From assembly GCA_032622095.1 (NCBI GenBank), contig CP136067.1, positions 57,703,899 to 57,767,898 on the forward strand: a DNA stretch of 64,000 nucleotides, given 5' to 3'. This stretch comes from Siphonodentalium dalli (taxonomy: Eukaryota; Mollusca; Scaphopoda; Gadilida; Siphonodentaliidae). Under the pieces are notes generated by a model. That model was not told the origin of the DNA. It searched no databases and worked only from the letters and a program-made list of their open reading frames with translations. This document shows, piece after piece, positions 48,634 through 58,296 of this stretch (the stretch's first letter is position 1; each line of letters begins with the position of its first letter). Made by a program: the position numbers and the translations under genes.

Positions 48634-49005
48634 ATGTTCTCTAAACTAAAAGAGAAAAATTTGATAAAATTCTCTGCCGATGCTCGATTAAAGCATTGGC
48701 AGAAGAATGTTAGAGATTCGGAGAGCCATAAGATAGCCATTAGAGCTGGAGTTCAAGAATTCCTGCAAAGACGGAGACCCAGTCCTCCCAAGGTGTATGT
48801 GGAAACTCCAGAGTGGAACCCTACGTACAAGGAGGGGGCATTATATCCAGATTTGTCTGAATTTAATCCTCCAAGACCACTACCAAGGTGGATTACCACT
48901 GAGGCAGCGAAATACGTGCGGATTTGTCTGAATTTTATTGACTCGGCAAACAATTTAAACGGCCCTTTTCAGGGCCACCCAATTTTTTCAAAAGATACGC
49001 TCTGA
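48634..49005 (+). CDS. Left-terminal Polinton gene, unrecognised
   Basis: From ATG at 48634 the frame reads MFSKLKEKNLIKFSADARLK, then a proline-rich part (RRRPSPPKVYVETPEWNP) with a likely extended structure, and runs to 49005. A histone-type stem-loop lies at 48961-48976, inside this frame, while a neighbouring frame stops at TGA 48939-48941, 19 bases before it. A late frameshift is therefore likely and the true end is uncertain. The words gatttgtctgaattt occur twice (about 48850 and 48920), which may mark a small duplication. The first 103 bp of this transcription region (48597-48699) recur in inverse orientation within the polymerase gene. No family is recognised. Confidence 0.45.
   Translation: MFSKLKEKNLIKFSADARLKHWQKNVRDSESHKIAIRAGVQEFLQRRRPSPPKVYVETPEWNPTYKEGALYPDLSEFNPPRPLPRWITTEAAKYVRICLNFIDSANNLNGPFQGHPIFSKDTL
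48961..48976 (+). terminator. Histone-type mRNA 3' stem-loop, copy 3
   Basis: GGCCCTTTTCAGGGCC followed by ACCCA, an exact match to the animal histone 3' flank. The purine element AAAAGATACGCTCTG follows at 48990-49004. Confidence 0.8.
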
Positions 49006-49045
49006 AATTGCTAAAAAACGTAACAAGTAATTAAATCAATAATAT

Positions 49046-49051
49046 TTTATT
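49046..49051 (-). terminator. AATAAA poly(A) signal for the CCHC gene
   Basis: On the minus strand AATAAA follows the likely stop of the CCHC gene (49077-49079) by 25 bases. This gene therefore seems to use ordinary polyadenylation, unlike the converging terminal gene. Confidence 0.55.
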
Positions 49052-49076
49052 CACCATTTTTAACTTTCTTGGAAGA

Positions 49077-49626
49077 TTATCGCGATAAACGTCTTTTTCT
49101 CTTTCTGGTAGGCAAAATGGTCTGCTTAATTTCAGTATCGTCAACGCTTTTGGCTACAGCGTTTATCACTTCCATCTGCGAATCCTCCGTGTTTAGAATA
49201 GTGATTTCATCTTTGATACCTCGGTTGAGGCGTATAATTCACCACTCTCAGTTTTCACATCCGCGATCTCGTTGACATCGCGGTTGAGTTCCATTGTTCC
49301 CCACTTTCAGCTTTCATATCCGCGATCTCGTTAGTTGATGTCTCAGTTTGATCAATGTCCATTACATCACATGGTGTGAGATAATCGTTGTCTGATGTGT
49401 GCGTCCAAGTAGACTTCCCAGGAGTAGATTCACTCAGCGTCAATGCTGATTTTTTCATCTGACCAATCTTCTTTTTCGTAGTGCCATCACATTGAAAAGC
49501 CCAATGTGAACTCGAATTGCACCTAAAACAGTTACCGTATGGTGGTACCCACTTTGTATTCTTTAAAACTTCTAATGCAAATTTTCGTAAATGTTGTAGG
49601 TTGTTACTCTGTAATCTTGGATCCAC
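49077..49626 (-). pseudogene. CCHC zinc-knuckle protein, divergent to the polymerase (frameshifted)
   Basis: The first frame (49626-49255) carries CFRCNSSSHWAFQC, a CX2CX4HX4C zinc knuckle as in nucleic-acid-binding proteins, about 32 residues from the start. The start codon here is GTG in a context where ATG differs by one base. Further on the acidic unit NEIADMKAESGEQ is repeated in a second frame as NEIADVKTESGE, and a third frame ends in the basic tail RKRKRRLSR at 49077. Two frameshifts therefore break the gene, or it has been scrambled by slippage in the repeat. It is transcribed away from the polymerase across a shared palindrome. A single-strand-binding or packaging role is possible, but nothing in the sequence proves it. 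Confidence 0.55.
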
Positions 49627-49657
49627 TGTGAGCGTTCGGTGCGTTATTCAATCGTCA

Positions 49658-49776
49658 GTGGAATGACGACGTGATGAAAATTCACGTCGCTTTTATGCTC
49701 TGACACGGACGATGACTGCGCATGTCCGTGTCAGAGCATAAAAGCGACGCGAATTTTCATCACGTCGTCATTTCAC
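49658..49776. promoter_or_regulatory. Palindromic divergent promoter between CCHC gene and polymerase
   Basis: Two 53-bp arms (49658-49710 and 49724-49776) are reverse complements with about two differences, around gatgactgcgcat. Each arm contains a TATA-like CATAAAAG reading outward (49738-49745 on plus, about 49690-49697 on minus). The polymerase ATG (49778) lies two bases after the right arm, and the other gene starts about 30 bases beyond the left arm. Identical promoters in both directions would give matched expression. The function is inferred. Confidence 0.6.
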
Positions 49777-49777
49777 G

Positions 49778-52700
49778 ATGAAGCGCCTTGTGCCATATTC
49801 AGATAGCGAAAGCGAACGAGATAATAGAAAGAGAGTGTGACTGGATGATGACTGTAAATATTATACTATAAAAAATCTGACCGATAAATACTCGAGGAAA
49901 TTTAAAACAGCATCAAAGAAATTCAACGTCACATTTCAAGAATTTCATCAACCATTTCAAACTGTTCACAGAATTTTCAAAGATCAGGTGAACAGTTTGA
50001 AAGATGAGTGTGATGCAGGACCAAAAGATCAAATGAGAATTTCCATCTTTCATCCAGGGCTAGATCTAGGGATTCACTGAAGCGAAAGACCTGACGGGTG
50101 AATTATTGCTTGACAACATAGAAAAAGTTGCACAATCGAACAAAAAATTCAAAATTCATGACGGACAGATGACATTTGACATCACTATCACGCATATGCC
50201 TACAGGGACCGCAAGACATACTTTACATTATGGAGTATTCGGTGATAAAATTATAATGAAAACAGTAAAGAAAAGTATTCTTCTGATTCAGAACGCAGAA
50301 GATAACATGTGTTTTGCGAGGGCTGTCGTTGTTGGTATGTGTAATGTTGACAAAAAAGATATAACTGAATGGAAGCAACAATGGAAACGGATTACGAGAC
50401 CAGCAAGAGTTTCACAACGGGAAGCTGCAAAGTCATTGTTGGATAAAGTGGGGTTATCACACGACACCAGTTGCGGGGTTGAGGAATACAAAATTATTCA
50501 GGAACAACTATATCCTGAGTATGTTATAAAATTACATAATCAATTTGCTGACGAAGGCTTTCGTTTTCAACCACCACCAGTTGGGAAAGAAAGTAAAGTT
50601 GTCCATCTATATTTCAATGACAACCACTACGATGTGATCACAACTGTCACGGGATTCCTTGGATGTCATTATTACTGTGAACACTGTGATGTCGGTTCGA
50701 ACAACAGAGTTGATCATATATGTCCATACAAGTGTATGTGTTTCGAGGGTCAGATATGTCCCTTTGAACGATGGATACAATGCATCAAATGTAAGAGGAC
50801 TTTTAGAAGTAAACAATGTCTCGACAATCATTTGAAAAAATCACCAAAACAAGACAAAACTATTTGTGATATGATACACAAATGCCAGAAATGTGGGGTT
50901 GAAATCGTCACACGAAAGGAGAAAAGACATATCTGTTCGGGAACAAAGAAGTGCAAATACTGTAAGGAAATTGTCGCATCAGATCGATCACAGATGTCAT
51001 ATCCAGCAGTACCAAAAGAGAGAAACACAGAAAGAAGTAAGGGTACCATTCATATTTTTTGATTTTGCATGTCAACAAGATACTGGTGTTCATATACCCA
51101 ATTTTTGTGTTGCACAAACTGCTTGTGAAAATTGTATATGTAAACCCATTGATGTAATATGCATTTCATGTGATTCTGTGTTGTCAAACAGAGAATATAT
51201 TTTTAAAGGAGAGAATGTATTGGAAACATTTTGCAAATGGTTGTTTTACACCAACGATCATAACGGTACAACATGTATTGCTCACAATGCAAGAATTGCT
51301 TTCATTGAAAATGTATAGTCAGTTCCTCTTACATTACTTGGTGAACAATGGAAATTAAAAACCTAATGTTATTATGAATGGCAACAAAATACTTAGTTTA
51401 CAATGCAATGGTGTTAAATTAATCGATTCATTGAGTTTCATCCCTATGGCATTATCTAAATTTCCAAAAGCATTCCAACTTGAAAAAATGGCTAAAGGTC
51501 ATTTTTCACATTGGGCAAATACACAGGACTTTCAGAATTACGTAGGACCATATCTAGACAAAAAATACTATAAACCTGAAATCATGTCTGAGGAAAATAG
51601 AGATTCATTTCTGAAATGGTACGAAGCTAGGGGTGAGGATATTTTTGATTTTCAAAAAGAAATGTTATGGAGCCAATGCTTTAATCGAGCATCGGCAGAG
51701 AATTTTATCAAAATTTTCTCTTTTAGTTTAGAGAACATTTTGAAGATAAAAAAACGATACACTGCGCTCCATATTGTAGACATTTTAAGACGTGGATGTG
51801 GCAAATTCAGACTATGTGTAATGGAAACTGATCAAATAGATCCATTCCGGGAAGCAATAACATTAGGTCAAACCTGTAACCTTGCATGGAGAAAAAATTC
51901 ATTACCAGAGAATTCTCTAGGTATAATTTCAGACGCTGGATATCCACAAGCGCGTAAATTTTCAGTGAAAGCAATTCGATGGCTACAGTACATTGCTACA
52001 AAACAAAATATAAACATAAAACATGCTTTAAATGGTGGAGAAGTTAAAATAGGCACACCTTTTGTTGATGGTTATCATGCAGAATCAAACACAGTGTATG
52101 AAATGTATGGGTGTTTTTTTCATGGCTGTCCTACTTGCTATCCAGATAGAAATCGCCGAAACCCATACGGTAATATAACAATGCATGAATTGTATGAAAA
52201 AACAATAAAAACGGAAACTGAAATCAAAAGCTTGGGATGCAAATTAATATGCATCTGGGAACATGACCTGGACAATAAATGTAAAGCAGACAAAAATTTA
52301 AAACAAACTATGGATCAATTCTATTTGCATCAAGACCCAATTAAACCAAGGGAAGCATTATTTGGTGGCAGGACTAATGCTCTAAAATTATATCATGAAA
52401 TAGAACCAACATCTAAACAGGAAATAAAATATATTGATATATGCAGTTTGTATCCTAGTGTAAATAAATATAAGGAGTACCCACTTGGTCATCCAACAAT
52501 TCTAAGTCAGGAACAAATAGGAGACATCAAATCTTACAAAGGACTCATTGAATGCAAAGTATTACCTCCAAATAAATTGTACATTCCAGTGCTACCGATC
52601 CACTGTAATAACAAAATGATATATACATTGTGTAAAACTTCTGCAGAAAATGAAAGTGGACAGTGTAGTCATAAAACTGAACAGCGTGCTTTAGTTGGTG

Positions 52701-53284
52701 TTTGGACGCATGTAGAATTATTCAAAGCAATAGATTTGGGTTACCAAATTCTGGAAGTGTATCAAGTTTGGCATTGGACTGAGTGGTCGGACAAAGTATA
52801 CAGGGATTACATTGATAAATACCTCAAAATTAAACAAGAAGCAAGTGGATATCCAAATTATGTTAAAAGTGAAGAAGATAAAGATAAATACATTAAAGAT
52901 TATTATGAGGTTGAAGGTATAAAACTTGAAAAAGAAAAAATAGAAAAAAAACCCAGGACTCCGTCAGTGCGCAAAATTAATGATAAATTATATATGGGGA
53001 AAAAATGCACAAAATGATATTCTTACTAAAACTGAATATATCTCAGAACCATCCAGATATTTTGAACTATTAACTGATAAAAATATCACCGTCAAAGCAG
53101 TTGAAATTTTTTAACAGGATAAATTCATATTATTCAGCTGTGAAAATAAAACCGATATTATAGAACCACATCCATCTGCCAATGTAGCTGTTGCATCATT
53201 TGTCACGGCATATGCACGCTTGGAGTTGTATAAAGTTTTAGAAAAACTCCAAGATAGGGTGTTGTATTTCGACACCGATAGTTG
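49778..53284 (+). pseudogene. polB: Protein-primed DNA polymerase B, N-terminal to palm (broken)
   Basis: Polinton-type polymerase that would replicate the element from a terminal protein. It starts at ATG 49778, has an in-frame stop near 49838 and shifts frame near 50070. 50106-51062 holds an N-terminal domain with spaced Cys and His (NMCFARAV and NDNHYDV, a possible OTU-like pair) and then a Cys/His-rich zinc-binding region (about 50670-50960). After a shift near 51030 the Exo I motif reads FFDFACQQD, with Ala (51067-51069) where the family has a catalytic Glu. Exo II (AHNAR) falls next to further frame breaks at about 51315-51375. In 51374-53017 the exonuclease is interrupted by a 103-bp insert (51673-51775), and motif A is DICSLYPS (D at 52436). 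Another shift (53017) and a stop follow before motif C (DTD, 53271-53279), which is cut by a transposon. Clearly inactive. Confidence 0.9.
51673..51775 (-). repeat. 103-bp inverted copy of the Polinton left terminus inside polB
   Basis: This segment is the reverse complement of 48597-48699 with about two mismatches. It replaces a few residues of the polymerase between DFQKEML and VDILRRGC, where the third exonuclease motif is expected, and keeps the frame open (103 bp inserted with a small local deletion). The source lies directly inside the terminal repeat. Confidence 0.9.
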
Positions 53285-55661
53285 GGGTGTGTCTTTTTAC
53301 CGGATTCCGGATTCCGGATCCCGGATTTCGACCCGGATTTATGTGTCTTTTTACCGGATTTCGACCCGGATTCGGGTATGAATTTCATGCTTGTTTTATC
53401 ACACATTTAACCCATTAAAAGCCGTTTCTGACACGATTAAACCAATATAGGGCTGTCGTGCTCATTCAACCCGATTAAGCGTATTTAAAGGTACATATCG
53501 TGCCCGGATCAGCATACTTCTTATTTGTTCATACAGACACGGCGGTTGGATTGATTTTACGTGATCATGATGGCATTTAAGGGAACACACCATGTCCGGA
53601 TCCGAATTAATTATCTCGTAAGTATAGATCATATTTAAAGGTAGATATCATGTCCGGATCCGTTTTTTTTCTCTATCTTTTTTCCATATACATTATCGTC
53701 TTTTTGATATATTAAATGTCACGTGGAACAAAGTTATAAGTTGATTTTGAGACGTTATACTAGGCTGTTGGATTGATTTCACGGAATGATTATCGCATTT
53801 AAAGGTACACACCATGTGCGGAACCGAATTAATTTCCACGTATTTACTGATAATATTTAAAGGTACAGATTATGCCAGGATCCGGATTTTTCTTCTTATA
53901 AAGTAATGCTTATTTAATACAATAAATGTAAACTGAGTCGCGTGGAACCTGGTTCCACGTGACTCCACTGGCATTTAATGTATAAAATAGGAGTGAATTT
54001 ATAAGTGAAAGGAGAACAATCGGGATCCGGGCATAATCTGTACCTTTAAAAATGATTAATAAATACGCGATAATTAATTCGGATCCGTGCATGGCATGCA
54101 CCTTTAAATGCAATCATCGTGATCGTGATCCGTGAAATAAATCCAACAGCCGGGTCTAACATCTCAAAATCAACTTCTAACTTCCTCTTAACTCAGCTGA
54201 CATTTATTATATTAAATAGGCGTTAATTTATATGGAGAATTTTTTTTAAACCGGATCCGGGCATGGTCTGTACCTTTAAACTAGATAAAAACTGTAGCTG
54301 GCTGCAACGGGATGAATATGCTAGCAGTGTTTTTATAATGATTCGGGCGGCCAGACTATATAATCACTGTATAAACAGTAGCGGGCTGCAATGTGATGAA
54401 TATGCTATCCGTGTTTTTATAACGATTCGGGCGTCGTGACATAAAACGCTTAATACAAGTCGTACATCTATCTCACTTAAACCGGCATAAATATAGAATT
54501 TACAATAGTAATACTACTAGTATCACAAATATAATCGTTTATAATCGAACTAAAACAATAAACCATTTAAACTGCACCAGGTTTTTTTTGTGGGCTGGAG
54601 AACAAAAAATCTTCACAAAAGCAAGTCAATTTATTTTAATCCGAATGATATTACTGTTAAACGCAACCTGTGCCATGTTTTCGCGGGTCTGAAATGTCTT
54701 TTAATGTGTTAAACATGGGTTATAATAAACATAAAATTGAGATCAGGGTTCGGGTCGAAATTAGAAAAAGACACATAAAATATGGATCCAGATCCGGGCA
54801 TAAAGTTTGTCTGTAAATGGGCTCATTCTCGCGTGAAATCAATCCAAGCGCCATGTTCACCGTTTCCAAATAAACTGAGTTCGGCGTGGCTCAGCTGCCA
54901 TTTAATGTATTAAATACTTGACTATTTATATGAAATAGAAAAGAACTATTCGTATCCGAATCCGGGAATGATCTGACCTAAACATCAACATCTATAACCT
55001 AGTTCCACGCGACTCAGTTTACATTTATTGTATTAAATAAGCATTACTTTATAAGAAGAAAAAATCCGGATCCGGGCATAATCTGTACCTTTAAATATTA
55101 TCAGTAAATACGTGGAAATTAATTCGGTTCCGCACATGGTGTGTATCTTTAAATGCGATAATCATTCCTCGAAATCAATCCAACAGCCTAGTATAACGTC
55201 TCAAAATCAACTTATAACTTTGTTCCACGTGACATTTAATATATCAAAAAGACGATAATTTATATGGAAAAAAGAGAGAAAGAGAAAAACCGGATCCGGA
55301 CATGATATCTACCTTTAAATATGCTCAATAATTACGAGATAATTAATTCGGATCCGGACATGGTGTGTTCCCTTAAATGCCATCATGATCACGTAAAATC
55401 AATCCAACCGTCGTGTCTATATAAAAAAATAAGAAGTATGCTGATCCGGGCACGATATGTACCTTTAAATACGCTTAATCGGGTTGAATGAGCACGACAG
55501 CCCTATATTGGTTTAATCGTGTCAGAAACGACTTTTAATGGGTTAAATGTGTGATAAAACAAGCATGAAATTCATACCCGAATCCGGCTCGAAATCCGGT
55601 AAAAAGACACCTAAATCCGGGTCGAAATCCGGGATCCGGAATCCGGTAAAAAGACACACCC
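53285..55661. mobile_element. MULE-like foldback transposon inserted in polB
   Basis: The ends GGGTGTGTCTTTTTACCGG and the inverse are perfect. The inverted arms run about 660 bp (53285-53950 and 55002-55661) and pair closely throughout. The target duplication CGATAGTTG is exact at 53276-53284 and 55662-55670. Units holding cggatccgggcat and gtacctttaaat iterate inside the arms and across the centre. No transposase frame is present. Very long inverted repeats plus a 9-bp duplication point to a Mutator-like non-autonomous element. Confidence 0.85.
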
Positions 55662-56073
55662 CGATAGTTGTATGTATATTTTCGATCCAGAAAAAGAAAA
55701 TATCAAAACCGAAGACAGCTACCTTGGTAAATGGACTGATGAACATCCGGATGCTAAAATCATGAAATTTGTAGGGTTAGGACCGAAAAATTGTGGATAT
55801 CATTACATGAAAGATGGTGTCATAAAATCTGTATGTAAGGTCAAGGGTATCACTCTGGATTATAAAACTAAGCAGCAAATAAATTTTCATTCAATGGTTG
55901 AATATGTTAACGACCGGTCAAATTTTCAACGTGTCATAAACTATCCATGCATAATTAAACGCACAAAGAACCGAGAAGTAATTAGTGAAGAGCAAACACA
56001 AACATTCCGATCTGTGTACACCAAACGACTTGTTGTGGGTGAATACAACACAATTCCTTATGGATGGAATTGA
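55662..56073 (+). pseudogene. polB: DNA polymerase B, C-terminal part after the insertion
   Basis: The frame resumes inside motif C at the duplicated target site (GAT AGT TGT ATG) and continues through YLGKWTDEHPDAKIMKFVGL, GPKNCGYHYMKDG and VCKVKGITLDYKT to a stop at 56073. This is the usual thumb and C-terminal region of the family, and it ends normally with NTIPYGWN. No further break is seen in this part. Confidence 0.85.
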
Positions 56074-56640
56074 TGTGTTACCAGCAGAGATGCTTTTGAA
56101 AAAATTTAATAATTTGATCGAAATGTCAAAAATGGATCAAGAAATCAAACGAGAACTTAAGCAAACTTGGTTTTTGAGGGAAAGTAAAATTATAGTGCAG
56201 ACTTTGCTGAACGGACATTTCTCTGAGGGGCAGAGTCGACTGAGATGTTTGATTGAGAGATCATAATTTGAAACTGATTTCTTAATGGATATATTGGATC
56301 AACTGTTTTCAGATTATTGGATATTTCATGGGGTTCCTAAATAAACGAAATTCGTGAATTAGTTGGAAATAATTTTACTCGCTTTGCTGAATATCAAGAC
56401 AGGATTCTCAATGAAAGAACTTTGAAATTCGAAGAGGTGACGAGAATATATGGATACATTATTCTCCGAGAACCATGTACAATTTTCACTGCTGAAAAGT
56501 TATTTGAAGAAAAAGTGTCTTTGGATTATATTGTAAAAACTACTAGACCTATTTCAGATTTAGATTATGAACTCATTTGGACATTTGGAATAGTATGGAG
56601 TTATGGTGATTCTTCATTAAAAAAAAAAAAAAAAGGTTGA
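56074..56640 (+). pseudogene. Degenerate region between polymerase and ATPase, unrecognised
   Basis: Three frames take turns: one ending at 56266 (EIKRELKQTWFLRESKIIVQ), one from ATG 56285 (MDILDQLFSDYWIFHGV), and one at 56346-56640 (NEIRELVGNNFTRFAEYQDR, then RIYGYIILREPCTIFTAEKL). The last ends in a run of 15-16 A that reads as poly-Lys. Together they look like one or two helical proteins broken by frameshifts. I do not recognise the family. Confidence 0.4.
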
Positions 56641-56687
56641 TTCCGAACAATCCTAATCAGTCTTACATGATCTGTCTCAGGGTAAAG

Positions 56688-57334
56688 ATGGACGAATCAT
56701 TGTTGTTCAAACATCCTTTATTTTCATATCGGGACCAAGTGGTTGTGGTAAAACAGAATTTGTTAAGAAATTAATCGAATATAAAGATGACTTGTTCAAA
56801 CCTGTTCCATACAAAGTCGTTTGGTGTTACAAAGAATGGCAAAATACATATAGTCAGATGCAAGAATGTCACAATATTCAATTTATAAATGGAATACCGG
56901 ATGATGACAATGAACTTGTCGATGACACAGACTTACCGCACCTCATCGTTTTTGATGACATGTTAGGTGATAAAGATGAAGAAAAAATTATGTTGTGGTT
57001 TACAAGAAAAGGACATCACAGAAATACGTCTGTTATTTACATAACCCAAAACATGTTTCAGAAATCTAAAGCGAGTAGAACTTTGAGTTTGAATGCACAT
57101 TACATGGTATTATTTCAAAGTGTGCGTGATAAAGGCCAAATAAAAATTCTTGCCTCTCAAATGCAAATACCTCATTTAATGCAAGCATATGATGATGCAA
57201 CTTCAACCAATCATGGTTATTTACTACTCGATTTTCACACAAAAACGGATAAATCGTTGAGACTTAGAACTGATATTTTCCATCGCTGGCTCACAAATGA
57301 CGATCGAGGTGCGGTAATATATTCATCGGTATAA
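56688..57334 (+). pseudogene. Genome-packaging ATPase (FtsK/HerA superfamily), one frameshift
   Basis: The packaging motor that drives DNA into the capsid. The likely start is ATG 56688 (MDESLLFKHP), with a one-base frameshift in the T-rich stretch near 56719, just before Walker A. The main frame then reads FISGPSGCGKTEF (Walker A, about 56723-56761) and LPHLIVFDDML (Walker B, about 56937-56969), followed by FTRKGHHRNTSVIYITQNMF, which holds the conserved Gln of sensor-type motifs. It runs to 57334. Length and motif spacing are as in other Polinton ATPases (about 215 residues). The frame break makes this copy non-functional unless it is a sequencing error in the homopolymer. Confidence 0.88.
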
Positions 57335-57370
57335 AGATAAGTGTATCAACATAATATTTCATTTCCAATC

Positions 57371-57871
57371 ATGGAGTCGCATGAAGCAGTCTTGAGTGTA
57401 TTTTCGACTATCGCTAAATTAATACTTGATGATCACTTAAAGCTTCCAAAGCAGACACGAACATTCCTGCAAAAACACAAAAAAGAGCTGAAGAAAATAG
57501 CTGACAGTAGAACTCATATCGATTCAAAAAAGAAAATACTTTTAAAAACTGGTGGAGGTGGTTTTCTCGGTGGAGTTTTGATCAGAAGTCTTCTCAGACA
57601 AAAAGAAAATAAATCAATTGCACGAGTTAGATCAAATAGAGTAAATGATACTCGAGTAAATTCTACGATTGCACAGCGAGCTAGTCCAGTCAGAGTAAAT
57701 TCTACAATTGCACAGCGAACTACTCGAGCTAGAGTAAATTCTACTGGATTAAATTCTACATTTGCTAGATTTCAACCACTCAACGATAATGGTCCGCAAC
57801 CAATTCCATCAATTCAAGAAGCAGAACATTACCCGTTGGTTCAACGATACTCAAAAATTATGAATCTTTGA
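57371..57871 (+). CDS. Small basic virion protein candidate (adenovirus pX-like), with NSTIAQR repeats
   Basis: Start chosen at ATG 57371 (MESHEAVLSVFSTIAKLILD); the frame is open further upstream but without ATG. A helical basic part (TFLQKHKKELKKIADSRTH) leads to KKKILLKTGGGGFLGGVLIR, a Lys-rich, Gly-rich hydrophobic motif like that of pX-type core peptides described in adintoviruses and Polintons. From about residue 90 the unit RVNSTIAQR occurs twice, with further RVNST copies nearby, followed by a Pro-rich tail. AATAAA lies at 57892-57897. The next gene encodes a protein with the same GGFL motif. The function is by analogy only. Confidence 0.6.
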   Translation: MESHEAVLSVFSTIAKLILDDHLKLPKQTRTFLQKHKKELKKIADSRTHIDSKKKILLKTGGGGFLGGVLIRSLLRQKENKSIARVRSNRVNDTRVNSTIAQRASPVRVNSTIAQRTTRARVNSTGLNSTFARFQPLNDNGPQPIPSIQEAEHYPLVQRYSKIMNL

Positions 57872-57951
57872 TGGCATTTGATCGTAATTTTAATAAACGT
57901 AAAAGTAAAAAGTAATTCAGTCATTTGACATTCAACTCTTGAAGAGTAAAG

Positions 57952-58294
57952 ATGGTGAAAAAAACTCCACTGATTAAACCATATGGTAGTTTTGTAATGG
58001 CTATGAATCAGGCACCAACTCATTTTCGGAAAAAAAATGATAAAAGATGCCCCAAAGAGAGTGATTGATTGGATGTCAGAATGCTGTACAAATATTTTAA
58101 AAGGCAATGCAAAACTAACAGAAGCTCAGAAGCGCAAACTTCGTCCGAGGTGTCGACATCTCAGAGAACTTGCAAGTAAATCAACATCTTTGAAACGAAA
58201 AAAACAAATTTTAAACCAGAAAGGAGGTTTTTTACCACTTCTTATGCTAGCACAGTTGCTTGGTAAAGCACTCGCTGGAATACTTCGCGGTTAA
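57952..58294 (+). CDS. Second pX-like small basic protein (frameshift in an A run)
   Basis: ATG 57952 opens MVKKTPLIKPYGSFVMAMNQ and continues to a run of eight A at about 58027-58034, where the frame shifts into the one holding KDAPKRVIDWMSECCTNILK and running to 58294. The second part has RELASKSTSLKRKKQILNQK followed by GGFLPLLMLAQLLGKALAGI, a basic stretch then a Gly/Leu-rich hydrophobic tail. This is the same layout as the upstream gene. If the A run is correctly read, only the shorter frame from 58037 would be made. It ends two bases before the next start. Confidence 0.6.
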
Positions 58295-58296
58295 AC

